Of a stretch of 64,000 nt of DNA, positions 55,599-63,386 are shown one piece after another (the first letter of the stretch is position 1; every line of letters starts with the position of its first letter). Both the position numbers and the translations under genes were made by a program. Below the pieces are notes generated by a model. That model worked only from the letters and a program-made list of their open reading frames with translations, did not search any database and was not told where the DNA came from. The DNA is taken from NCBI GenBank assembly GCA_020073215.1, contig JAIQFO010000014.1, positions 48,255 to 112,254 on the forward strand, in the 5' to 3' direction. Source of the DNA: Terriglobia bacterium. Lineage in GTDB: Bacteria > Acidobacteriota > Terriglobia > Terriglobales > Acidobacteriaceae.

Positions 55599-55926
55599 CT
55601 AATGCAGCTTCGCGTACTCTGCCTGAGCTTCTTTCAGGATGGGGATATCGCTGTCGGCATCTTTCCAAAGGGCAAGAAAATCCTGATAGGCAGCGCGGGC
55701 TTTGGCTGCGTCGTTCTGGTGGGCGTAGGCGCGAGCCATAAAGCTGGGCCAGGCCCATCAGCGGATCTCCGAGGTACGCGCCTCTCAAGTTCAACACGGC
55801 TTGAAACTCCTGCGCGGCTTGAGCGGGTTGGTGGTTCAGCAGAATCCGTACCAGGAATCAGGATCCAGGCGAATCGCCTCGAGGCCATTGGTTCAGCCTT
55901 TGTCGAAGTCGTCGAGTAGTTGATAC
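55599..55926 (-). pseudogene. Remnant of a TPR protein C-terminus (frameshifted)
   Basis: One minus-strand frame reads NHQPAQAAQEFQAVLNLRGA up to a position near 55750, and the reading then continues in a shifted frame as [20 protein letters not shown], ending [20 protein letters not shown]...EYAKLH with TAG at 55599-55601. This ending is typical of the TPR C-terminus of acidobacterial kinase-TPR proteins. The frame change and in-frame stops upstream, and the absence of the large N-terminal part, show a decayed gene fragment. The 5' boundary is approximate. Confidence 0.7.
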
Positions 55927-55991
55927 GCGACCGATAGAGTGCCCAATTTTGGACGAGTCCGATCTTGCCGGCCTTTGGTGCGTCGAGACGG

Positions 55992-56510
55992 TCACTTCCC
56001 CGCGGCGTCCCGCAGCAGGATGATCGGCACGGACTGCCCCGGCTTGACCACGTGCTGGCCCGGCAACGCCTTGAGGGTGATGGTGTTCACCGCGTAAGTG
56101 GTGAACGTGCTGCCATCCAGCAGAGTCAGGCTAAAGGGCTTTCCTGTGGTCGAGGTCAACTGCAGGTCAATCGAGCGGCAAGGCACCTTGGCGCAGTCGG
56201 GCAGAACGAAAGGGCTGGGCCCGCCGACGAACACCAGGTCGATTGGCGCCGTCTCCGCACCAGAACTCTGGCTGATGGTGCCGATGGCCACCGTGATGTC
56301 GCCAAACGACAGCGCGTCGCCCGTGAGCGCCGATGCGTCGATGATGACCTCGTAGCCGGCGTTGCAGAATTGCCCGCAGTTCGGATCGGCTGTCCCGTGG
56401 AACACGAACGTACCGATTTGGATTTGTTTCGTCGATTGGGACGCCGCCGCGCAGGCGGTCAGCAGTAGCAGGGCCAGGAGACAACCTACGGCTTTCGGAA
56501 TGGCGCGCAT
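55992..56510 (-). CDS. Predicted lipoprotein, unknown function
   Basis: 172 residues. The N-terminus has a basic start, hydrophobic stretch and lipobox (CLLALLLLTACAAAS), predicting lipid attachment at the second Cys and outer-membrane or inner-membrane anchoring. The mature part is beta-rich (IQIGTFVFHGTADPNCGQFC, GYEVIIDASALTGDALSFGD, FSLTLLDGSTFTTYAVNTIT), with Cys pairs in PNCGQFC and PDCAKVPC. No family is recognised. Confidence 0.75.
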   Translation of the reverse strand: MRAIPKAVGCLLALLLLTACAAASQSTKQIQIGTFVFHGTADPNCGQFCNAGYEVIIDASALTGDALSFGDITVAIGTISQSSGAETAPIDLVFVGGPSPFVLPDCAKVPCRSIDLQLTSTTGKPFSLTLLDGSTFTTYAVNTITLKALPGQHVVKPGQSVPIILLRDAAGK

Positions 56511-56760
56511 TCTTTCTCTCTCGGGGGGAGGGAGAGGTTGGTGGACGGTTGACGATTAGCGTGCTGAGGCTTTCCTGGGGGAAACCACAGTATACCTCAA
56601 GTGGAAGTGAAACCTGTCGGTCGAGAGCACGATCAGCGGCGCAATGTTGGGCTGGAGACCTCATGACCAAAGCGGCCATGCAATGGATTGCGATGCGCTC
56701 TCTGGGTCCAGAAGAAAAGGACTCTAAACGCCCGGCGGTTAAGCCTAGCGGCGGCAGTCC

Positions 56761-58449
56761 CTACGTGACTCTTGGGTGCGCCGGGGTTGTGACTGCGCCC
56801 TCGGCGGCGGAATTGACCAGGGCCGCGTACTTCGCGAACACTCCGGTCTTGTAACGAGGCGCGGGCGGCTTCCACTCCCCCAGCCGGCGCGCGATTTCGG
56901 CATCGGAAATTTCCAGCTCCAGCTTTCGGACTTTGGTGTCGATGGTGATCTTGTCGCCCTCGCGAATCGCTGCGATTGGGCCGCCCAGTGCGGCTTCTGG
57001 AGCTACGTGGCCGACCATCAATCCCCGGGTTGCTCCGCTGAAGCGGCCGTCGGTGAGCAGCGCCACGCTCTCGCCTAAACCTTCGCCTACGATCGCCGCC
57101 GTTACGCTCAGCATTTCTCGCATGCCGGGTCCGCCCTTGGGGCCTTCATAGCGGATCACCACCACGTCTCCGGCTTTGATTTGCTTGCTGGTTACGGCCT
57201 TCATCGCGGCTTCTTCGGAATCGAAGACGCGCGCCGGACCGGTGTGCGAAGCACGTTCGTGCCCGCTCATCTTTACCACTCCACCCCCCGGAGCCAAGTT
57301 GCCTTTCAAGATCACCAGGCCGCCGGTCGCCTTCAGCGGCTTGCTCAGGGGAGCAATCACCATCTGTCCTGCGGTTTCTTTGGCGGCGCTCGCCTCTTCG
57401 GCGAAGGTCTTCCCGGTCACCGTCATTGCGGAACCGTGGACGTGCTTGCCTTCGAGCAGGCGCTTCGCGATTAACTGGATCCCGCCGGCTGCGTCTACAT
57501 CGGCCGCCACATATTTTCCTGCCGGCTTCAGATCCGCCAAAAGCGGCGTGCGTTCACTGACCCGCTGAAAATCTTCGATCTGCAGGGGCACGCCCATCTC
57601 GCGCGCAATCGCCAGCAAATGAAGAACGGCGTTGGTCGAGCCTCCCGTCGTGGCTACGCCCGCGATCGCATTCTCGAACGCGGCGTGCGTCAGAATATCG
57701 CTGGGACGAATTCCCTGCTTCAGAAGATTCATTACCACTTCGCCGCAGCGGAAGGCTACTTCGTCTTTGCGCGGGTCCATGGCGGGAATGCCGTTGAAGC
57801 CCATGGGCGAAAGGCCGATCAGTTCCATCACGGTGCTCATCGTGTTCGCCGTGTATTGGCCGCCGCACGCGCCTGCGCCCGGACACGCTACGTTTTCGAG
57901 CGCCAGCAAATCCTCATCGCTCATCTTGCCCGCGGCGTTCGCGCCCACCGCCTCGAACACGTCCTGAATGGTGACATCTTTGCCGCGATACTTCCCGGCG
58001 GCAATCGTTCCGCCGTAGAGCACCAGGCCGGGAAGGTTCATGCGCGCCAGGGCCATGGCTGCTGCGGGGATAGTCTTGTCGCAACCCACAACGCAGACCG
58101 CCGCGTCAAAGAGCTGTCCGCGACAGACCAGTTCGATGGAGTCGGCAATCACCTCGCGGCTCACCAGCGAGGCCTTCATTCCCTCCGTGCCCATGGTCTC
58201 GCCGTCGGAAATGGCGATGGTGTTGAACTCCATCGGAGTGCCGCCGGCCGCGCGAATGCCTTCTTTCACCTTGGCCGAGAGCCGCCGCAGGTGGAAATTG
58301 CAAGGCATGGTTTCGATCCAGGTGTTGGCGACGGCGATGAGCGGCTTCGCCAGGTCGTCGTCGGTGAAACCGATGGCTTTGTACATGGCGCGGGCCGGAG
58401 CCTGGTCGCGCCCGTCAGTGATATTGCGACTGCGATGTTTGAGGTCCAT
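56761..58449 (-). CDS. ilvD: Dihydroxy-acid dehydratase IlvD
   Basis: 562 residues, normal length. It dehydrates dihydroxy acids to the keto-acid precursors of valine, isoleucine and leucine and carries an iron-sulfur cluster. Motifs include the conserved opening (RSRNITDGRDQAPARAM), a Cys in ETMPCNFHLR, VVGCDKTIPAAAMALARMNL, a third Cys in the CPGAGACGGQYTANTM segment, and C-terminal LLTDGRFSGATRGLMVGHVAPEA. The ilvC gene lies upstream in the same direction with a 149-bp gap that contains a repeat. Confidence 0.97.
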   Translation of the reverse strand: MDLKHRSRNITDGRDQAPARAMYKAIGFTDDDLAKPLIAVANTWIETMPCNFHLRRLSAKVKEGIRAAGGTPMEFNTIAISDGETMGTEGMKASLVSREVIADSIELVCRGQLFDAAVCVVGCDKTIPAAAMALARMNLPGLVLYGGTIAAGKYRGKDVTIQDVFEAVGANAAGKMSDEDLLALENVACPGAGACGGQYTANTMSTVMELIGLSPMGFNGIPAMDPRKDEVAFRCGEVVMNLLKQGIRPSDILTHAAFENAIAGVATTGGSTNAVLHLLAIAREMGVPLQIEDFQRVSERTPLLADLKPAGKYVAADVDAAGGIQLIAKRLLEGKHVHGSAMTVTGKTFAEEASAAKETAGQMVIAPLSKPLKATGGLVILKGNLAPGGGVVKMSGHERASHTGPARVFDSEEAAMKAVTSKQIKAGDVVVIRYEGPKGGPGMREMLSVTAAIVGEGLGESVALLTDGRFSGATRGLMVGHVAPEAALGGPIAAIREGDKITIDTKVRKLELEISDAEIARRLGEWKPPAPRYKTGVFAKYAALVNSAAEGAVTTPAHPRVT

Positions 58450-58482
58450 TGGAGTGATGCGGATAGTGTAGCCGATGGGGGG

Positions 58483-58593
58483 AGTTCTCAGTTGTCAGTT
58501 GTCAGTTCTCAGTTGTCAGTTGTCAGTTGTCAGTTGTCAGTGAGAACAGCGGGCTTGTTCTTACTGAGAACTGAAAACTGAGAACTGAGAACT
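58483..58593. repeat. GTTGTCAGTT-type tandem and inverted repeat between ilvC and ilvD
   Basis: Tandem CAGTTGTCAGTTCTCAGTTG units (58483-58540) face ACTGAGAACTGAAAACTGAG units (to 58593) across a short centre. It is related to the repeat at 23047. Transcribed between ilvC and ilvD, it would form a long hairpin. Confidence 0.75.
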
Positions 58594-58598
58594 CGTCG

Positions 58599-59645
58599 TT
58601 ACGCGTTCACCACTTTCGGCCCGGGCTTAACTGCCTCAGTAGTTTTCTTCTTTTCCGTCGGCAACCACGACATCATCGCTCGCAACTGCTCGCCGACCTT
58701 TTCAATCGGGTGCTGCTTTGCGGCTTCGCGCAGTTTGGCAAACTTCTTGCCGCCCTTCTTGTTCTCTTCAATCCATTCCTTGGCGAATTTGCCGTTCTGG
58801 ATTTGCTTCAGCACTTTCTTCATCGCCTTGCGGGTTTCGTCTCCTACAACTTTTTCGCCGCGGGTGAGGTCGCCGTACTCGGCGGTGTTTGAAATCGAGT
58901 AGCGCATGCGGCTCAATCCGCCTTCGTAGATGAGGTCGACGATCAGCTTCATCTCGTGCACGCACTCGAAGTAGGCGATCTCGGGAGCGTAGCCGGCCGC
59001 CACCAGCGTCTCGAAACCCTTCTGCATCAGTGAAGTCAATCCGCCGCAGAGGACGGCTTGCTCGCCAAACAGGTCGCTTTCGGTTTCTTCTTTGAAGGTG
59101 GTCTGCAACACACCGGCACGGGTCGAACCGATGCCGTGGGCGTAGCAGAGGGCGAGTTCATGGGCGCGTCCGCTCGAATCCTGGTGAATGGCCAGCAGCG
59201 AGGGGACGCCGCCGCCCTGGGCATAGACGCGGCGCACCAAGTGACCCGGGCCCTTCGGTGCGATCATGACCACGTCCACATCTTTCGGAGGCTTGATGGT
59301 CTTGAAGTGAATGGCGAAGCCGTGCGAGAAGCCGAGAATCTTTCCTTTGTGCAGATGCGGCTTGATGGCCGATTCGTAGAAGGCGGCCTGGGTCTCGTCG
59401 GGGGTGAGAATCTGCAGCCAGTCGGCGCGCTTGGCAGCCTCGGCCGGAGCCAGAACGGTCATGCCATCGGCGCGCGCCTGCTTGGCCGAGCCGCGCTCCG
59501 GATCAAGCCCGATGATGACGTCGTATCCGCTGTCGCGCAGGTTCTGGGCCTGGGCGTGTCCCTGGGAGCCGTAGCCGAACACGGCGATGGTCTTGCCCTT
59601 GAGGGCGGAAGGATTGGCATCGTTTTGATAAAAGACTGTGGCCAC
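58599..59645 (-). CDS. ilvC: Ketol-acid reductoisomerase IlvC (class I)
   Basis: 348 residues from a GTG at 59645, preceded by AAGGAG seven bases away; the frame is open to 59792 but without a site. The NADPH-binding motif is [20 protein letters not shown]. Catalytic regions include [38 protein letters not shown] and [18 protein letters not shown]. It catalyses the second common step of branched-chain amino acid synthesis. A TetR-type operator lies 55 bp upstream, suggesting regulation by the divergent TetR gene or another of its family. The C-terminal tail is Lys-rich. Confidence 0.97.
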   Translation of the reverse strand: MATVFYQNDANPSALKGKTIAVFGYGSQGHAQAQNLRDSGYDVIIGLDPERGSAKQARADGMTVLAPAEAAKRADWLQILTPDETQAAFYESAIKPHLHKGKILGFSHGFAIHFKTIKPPKDVDVVMIAPKGPGHLVRRVYAQGGGVPSLLAIHQDSSGRAHELALCYAHGIGSTRAGVLQTTFKEETESDLFGEQAVLCGGLTSLMQKGFETLVAAGYAPEIAYFECVHEMKLIVDLIYEGGLSRMRYSISNTAEYGDLTRGEKVVGDETRKAMKKVLKQIQNGKFAKEWIEENKKGGKKFAKLREAAKQHPIEKVGEQLRAMMSWLPTEKKKTTEAVKPGPKVVNA

Positions 59646-59699
59646 GGGAGAACTCCTTACAGATGTAGGCTGAAATACTGGATCACGTTTTGAAAGCAA

Positions 59700-59719
59700 A
59701 ACCGACCAATCGGTCGGTT
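59700..59719. promoter_or_regulatory. TetR-type operator upstream of ilvC
   Basis: AACCGACC-AATC-GGTCGGTT is a perfect 8-bp inverted repeat with a four-base centre, the shape and sequence style of TetR-family operators. It sits 55 bp before the ilvC GTG, just upstream of a TTGCTT (-35-like) hexamer. A TetR-family gene starts 430 bp away on the other strand. Confidence 0.65.
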
Positions 59720-60053
59720 CCAAGAATGCTATCGTTCCAGCGCGCTTAGTGTCAAGCGGAAAGCCGAAACCAGAACCGCACCACGGAGGCACGGAGTCAC
59801 GGAGAAAAGCAAATCATGATTTTCGACGGCGATCATGTGTGAGAGCCAAGACTTGACCTTGTACACCACGCTGTAGGATGGGGTCGCCACCCTCAGGCCG
59901 GAACGGGGTTTTTGACGGATTATCTCCGAGTTGCCCGTCATCCCCAATTTCGGGGCGGCATGCTGGCGTTCGTACACGAGGCGATCGCGCCCCGGCGCCT
60001 CGACAAAAGCCGTGGTCTAAGGGTGGGCCACACGTCTTCGGAGTGCAGCGAGA

Positions 60054-60090
60054 CCCGGGTTAGCGCCCAAAGAACGGGCGCGAACCCGGG
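60054..60090. repeat. Palindrome CCCGGGTTAGCGCCC...GGGCGCGAACCCGGG
   Basis: 15-base arms with one mismatch and a seven-base loop, preceding the TetR gene by about 55 bp. Probably another intergenic repeat family. Confidence 0.65.
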
Positions 60091-60145
60091 GCACCGTGCA
60101 ATCATGCCTGACGTTTAACCCTATTCCGCGATACCATCTTTTGTG

Positions 60146-60757
60146 ATGCACCGCGAAGCTACCCTCGATCATCGTCAGGAACATCGTCCCGAACCTCGAC
60201 AGGAAATCCTGCGCGCCGCCGCCCGCCTGTTTCAACAGCAGGGATACGATGCCACATCGATGAACGATGTCGCCGCCGCGCTCAAGCTTTCCAAGGGCGG
60301 CCTCTATCACCATTTCCAGTCGAAGGACGAGATCCTCTACAACATCATGTCGCACGCCATGGACATCACCGAACAACGGGTCATCAACGTGGTGCGCCGC
60401 ATCGAGGGAGTGGAAGAACGTCTGCGCACGCTGATCCGGCTGCACATCGAGGTTGTGCTCAGTCCCGAGGACCGCGAGATTACGGTGATGCTGCACGAGA
60501 ACCATCCGCTGGCGCCGGCGCTTCGCCGCAAGATCAACGGACGCAAGAAGGATTACCTGCACTTCGTCGAGAACCTGGTCGGCGAGGTCCAGCGCAAGCG
60601 TAATTCCGAGTCGGCGGTCACGCCTCGGGCTGCGGCGTTTGCGCTGGTCGGCATGATCAACTGGATTTATCAGTGGCACAAGCCCGACGGCGAATTGAAA
60701 GGCGAGGCCATTGTGCGCCAATATACGGATATCTTTTTTCACGGCGCGGTGGGATAA
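60146..60757 (+). CDS. TetR-family transcriptional regulator
   Basis: 203 residues from the ATG at 60146 (a GTG directly upstream at 60143 is also possible). The N-terminal helix-turn-helix matches the TetR pattern: RQEILRAAARLFQQQGYDAT, then SMNDVAAALKLSKGGLYHHF and QSKDEILYNIM. The C-terminal part is helical and would bind a small ligand; its style (NWIYQWHKPDGELKGEAIVR) recalls KstR2/FadR-like regulators of acyl-CoA metabolism, though this is not certain. It is divergent from ilvC, whose promoter has a TetR-type operator. Confidence 0.9.
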   Translation: MHREATLDHRQEHRPEPRQEILRAAARLFQQQGYDATSMNDVAAALKLSKGGLYHHFQSKDEILYNIMSHAMDITEQRVINVVRRIEGVEERLRTLIRLHIEVVLSPEDREITVMLHENHPLAPALRRKINGRKKDYLHFVENLVGEVQRKRNSESAVTPRAAAFALVGMINWIYQWHKPDGELKGEAIVRQYTDIFFHGAVG

Positions 60758-60758
60758 A

Positions 60759-60791
60759 GCAGTACCCAGTTGCCAGTACCCAGTACCCAGA
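60759..60791. repeat. CAGTACCCAG repeat, family D (copy 2)
   Basis: CAGTACCCAGTTGCCAGTAC then CCAGTACCCAG, the inverse of the 41717 repeat; it lies between the TetR gene and the cupin gene. Confidence 0.65.
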
Positions 60792-60849
60792 GCACACTCC
60801 CTTCGTCTCTGCGGCTTCTGAGAACCGGGAACTGAGCACTCTTTTTTTT

Positions 60850-61173
60850 ATGACTCACTTGTTCCACCTCGACGATCTCTTGCGGCAGCGCGCTGGGAAG
60901 AACAGGCTCTATCTCGAGTTCCTTCGCGTGCCGGCCATGAGCGCGGGCGTTTACGTGTTGCCAGCAGGCGGCGCCGATCCTCAAAAACCGCACCGCGAAG
61001 ACGAAATGTATTACGTGGTCCGAGGGCGTGCCCGCATGCAGATTGGCTCTGATCGCGCTGAGGTGCGTGCCGGCTCCGTAATATTCGTCGAGGCTGAACT
61101 GGAGCACCGGTTCTACGACATCGAGGAAGAACTTGAAGTTCTGGTCTTCTTCGCACCTGCGGAACAGGAGTGA
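60850..61173 (+). CDS. Small cupin-domain protein
   Basis: 107 residues from the ATG at 60850, preceded by a T-rich stretch with no clear ribosome site. The cupin barrel shows motif 1 (GGADPQKPHREDEMYYVVRG, with His and Glu as metal ligands) and motif 2 (VRAGSVIFVEAELEHRFYDI, with His). It is probably a cytosolic metal-binding protein; whether enzyme or sensor is unknown. It follows the TetR gene by about 90 bp with a repeat between them. Confidence 0.85.
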   Translation: MTHLFHLDDLLRQRAGKNRLYLEFLRVPAMSAGVYVLPAGGADPQKPHREDEMYYVVRGRARMQIGSDRAEVRAGSVIFVEAELEHRFYDIEEELEVLVFFAPAEQE

Positions 61174-61249
61174 CGCTGAGACCCCTCCGCCGACGCGTGC
61201 TGTGGCCGGGCGGGGCGCCCGGCGCTCCATCGACTCCTGAAAAAGAGAA

Positions 61250-61279
61250 CAGCCCGCAAGCGTTTCAGCCTGCGGGCTG
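61250..61279 (-). terminator. Rho-independent terminator, minus strand
   Basis: A perfect 9-bp stem CAGCCCGCA/TGCGGGCTG with a 12-base loop is followed on the minus strand by TTCTCTTTTT. It has no annotated gene directly upstream except the small frames at 61265-61514. Confidence 0.7.
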
Positions 61280-61454
61280 CCCGGTGGACTGTTTGGGATT
61301 GACTGAGGTGGTCACTCTCGTGGCCCCTCGCTCACTCCGGTGCCCGCCGACATGGGACGGGCGGTTTAGTCCATACTCACGGATGGTTTGCGAGAGATTG
61401 TTCCTGATTTCCCCGACCAAAGGTTCCTCAGGAACTCCGCTTAGAGCAACCGCC

Positions 61455-61514
61455 CTAAGACTCAGCCACCTCACCTGGTCTGGTACTTCTACTGCAACTA
61501 TCAGAACTTGTCAT
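61455..61514 (-). CDS. Candidate 19-codon leader ORF with consensus ribosome site
   Basis: ATG at 61514 is preceded by AAAGGAGGT six bases away, the best ribosome site in the window, yet the frame stops after 19 codons (rich in Ser, Thr and Arg). A second frame of 69 codons (61474 to 61265, GTG start) overlaps its end and runs almost to the terminator at 61250. The pair could be a leader peptide plus a small protein, a frameshifted small gene, or part of a small RNA. Confidence 0.35.
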   Translation of the reverse strand: MTSSDSCSRSTRPGEVAES

Positions 61515-61706
61515 CCGACCACCTCCTTTCCGGTGTACGCGCAGAATAGTACACAAAGGAACCCGGAAGCAAGCGGGTCGAACGGCGCCTCAAAACGGTG
61601 GAACCACCGAGGGCACCGGGGTTGGCATGGGCACTGGGGATTTGTGAGTCAGAAGTGATGACGGCCGGAGTAAAGCGCAGTAAAATGACACCACTTCTGG
61701 CCACCT

Positions 61707-63386
61707 ATGGATGCACCCGGATCGGGACCAACGACCACTGGCATGGCAGTACTGACCGGCACCATCGCGGGCCGCTTTGTCATTCTCAAGCTGCTGGGCG
61801 CGGGCGGCATGGGCCAGGTGTACCAGGCTCAGGATACTAAGCTGAAACGGGTGGTAGCCATCAAGCGCATGGCTCCCCGCTTGCAGCAGGACGAGCGAGA
61901 CCGGCGGAGATTTCTTCGCGAGGCACAGCAGGCATCAGCCCTCAATCATCCCAACATTGCCAGCATCTACGACGTGATTGAGGAGCATGGCGAGATCATG
62001 CTCATCATGGAGTACGTCGAAGGCACGCCGCTGCGAGCCAAGCTGCGCGCGCACCAGGACTTCAGCCCGGATGAATTTTTCAGAGTAGCGGTCCAGGGCG
62101 TGGAAGGTCTGAACGCCGCCCACGAAAAAGGTATCCTCCACGGCGACATCAAACCGGAAAACATCATGCTGACGCCGGATGGAAGAGTGAAGGTGCTGGA
62201 TTTCGGCGTGGCCCGCCGCTTCTCCCTGGGAAATGCCAACGAAGCGACCCTTACGATGGCGACGCTCTCCGGTGGTATGGAAGGCACGCCCGCTTACATG
62301 GCGCCGGAAGTACTGATGCAGAAACCTTACGATGGACGCGCCGACCTGTTCTCCATGGGCCTGGTGTGCTACGAGATGCTGGGCGGCAAGCAACCATTTG
62401 AGACCGACAGCATGGCGGGCACCTTGGCGTCGGTGCTGCACACGGAGCCCCCGCCGATCGAGCAGATCAATCCAAAAGTTTCCTCTTCGGTATCTGCCGT
62501 GGTGCAGACTATGCTGGCCAAGGATCCAGCGCAGCGTTATTCCACCGCGAGGGATGTTCTGGTCGACCTGCGGCGCGTGCAGCAAGGAGAAGATCCCGTC
62601 TTCGCCCGCAGTGCGGTGGGCCACAAGAAAACGAAATTCACCTTCCCCCAAAAGACGGCGACAGCGGTTGTGGCATTGGCGCTCATCGCGGGCGCGGCTT
62701 TTTTCCTGGAAAGAGCGCGGCTGCACAGCACCAACGACACGGGATTGAATTCGGCGCAGAGCAATGGCGAAAAATCCGCCACCTTGGTCGTTCTTCCGCT
62801 CGATGCCGTTGCTGGGGATGCGAAGCTGACTGCCTTCGGGAACGGGTTGGTGGATACGCTCACCGCCAAGCTCATGCAATTCAGCGAGAATCATCCCTTG
62901 CAGGTTGTTTCCGCGGCGGAGGTCCGCCAGAAAAATGTAGGTACGCTCGATCAGGCCCGGCAGGAATTCGGCGCCAACACAGGACTGCATCTCGCCTTGC
63001 AGCAATCTGGAGACTTAGTCCGCGTGACCTACTCGCTCACCGGCGGCAAGAGCGGCAAAGTGCTCAAAGAGGAAGCTTTTGACGCTCCCGTCACTGATCC
63101 TTTCAGCATCGAGGACCAGGTTGCGAAGGGAGTCGCCTCCGGGCTCGGGTTCGCGCTGAAGGCTGACGAAACGCGCGAGCTTGCCTTCCACGGAACCAGT
63201 GTTCCCGAGGCTTACAACTATTACACTCAAGCCCGCGGCTATCTGGAGGACGCCAGCAAAGCCGCAAGTGTGGACAGCGCCATCATCCTGCTCGGCGAGG
63301 CGCTCAAAGTCGATCCGAACTATGGCAGAGCGGAAGCGGACTTGCACCTTACCTTGCGCCACCAATACTCGGGTCCCCAGTTATAG
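61707..63386 (+). CDS. Membrane Ser/Thr protein kinase with periplasmic TolB-like domain, C-terminally truncated
   Basis: 559 residues; MAVLTGTIAGRF at residue 13 is an alternative start. The kinase domain (20-295) has GAGGMGQVYQA, Lys53 in VAIKRMAP, HGDIKPENIML (Asp147) and DFGVARR (Asp165), so it should be active. One membrane helix (AVVALALIAGAAFFLERARL) leads to a periplasmic TolB/FlgO-like domain (TLVVLPLDAVAGDAKLTAFG, DTLTAKLMQFSENHPLQVV) and the start of TPR repeats (AYNYYTQARGYLEDASKAAS, ALKVDPNYGRAEA). After that the sequence becomes unrelated for about 15 residues and stops, so most TPRs are missing. Confidence 0.9.
   Translation: MDAPGSGPTTTGMAVLTGTIAGRFVILKLLGAGGMGQVYQAQDTKLKRVVAIKRMAPRLQQDERDRRRFLREAQQASALNHPNIASIYDVIEEHGEIMLIMEYVEGTPLRAKLRAHQDFSPDEFFRVAVQGVEGLNAAHEKGILHGDIKPENIMLTPDGRVKVLDFGVARRFSLGNANEATLTMATLSGGMEGTPAYMAPEVLMQKPYDGRADLFSMGLVCYEMLGGKQPFETDSMAGTLASVLHTEPPPIEQINPKVSSSVSAVVQTMLAKDPAQRYSTARDVLVDLRRVQQGEDPVFARSAVGHKKTKFTFPQKTATAVVALALIAGAAFFLERARLHSTNDTGLNSAQSNGEKSATLVVLPLDAVAGDAKLTAFGNGLVDTLTAKLMQFSENHPLQVVSAAEVRQKNVGTLDQARQEFGANTGLHLALQQSGDLVRVTYSLTGGKSGKVLKEEAFDAPVTDPFSIEDQVAKGVASGLGFALKADETRELAFHGTSVPEAYNYYTQARGYLEDASKAASVDSAIILLGEALKVDPNYGRAEADLHLTLRHQYSGPQL

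Larger units (their letters stand above)
59646..60145. other. Intergenic stretch between ilvC and the TetR gene
   Basis: It contains the TetR-type operator (59700-59719), a CACGGAGGCACGGAGTCACG motif at 59784, and a long palindrome at 60054-60090. Open frames here lack coding character. Confidence 0.5.
61174..61706. other. Intergenic stretch with a small minus-strand transcript candidate
   Basis: It contains a minus-strand intrinsic terminator (61250-61279), a strong ribosome site with a 19-codon frame (61455-61514), an in-frame-shifted 69-codon frame (61265-61474), and a CACCGAGGGCACCGGGG motif near 61603. Confidence 0.5.

Noticed and set aside
57619..58581. 320-codon plus-strand frame opposite ilvD
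   Set aside because: Antisense shadow of a strongly conserved gene; no ribosome site or recognisable domain.
59912..60118. 68-codon plus-strand frame before the TetR gene
   Set aside because: It runs through the long palindrome at 60054-60090 and has no recognisable content.
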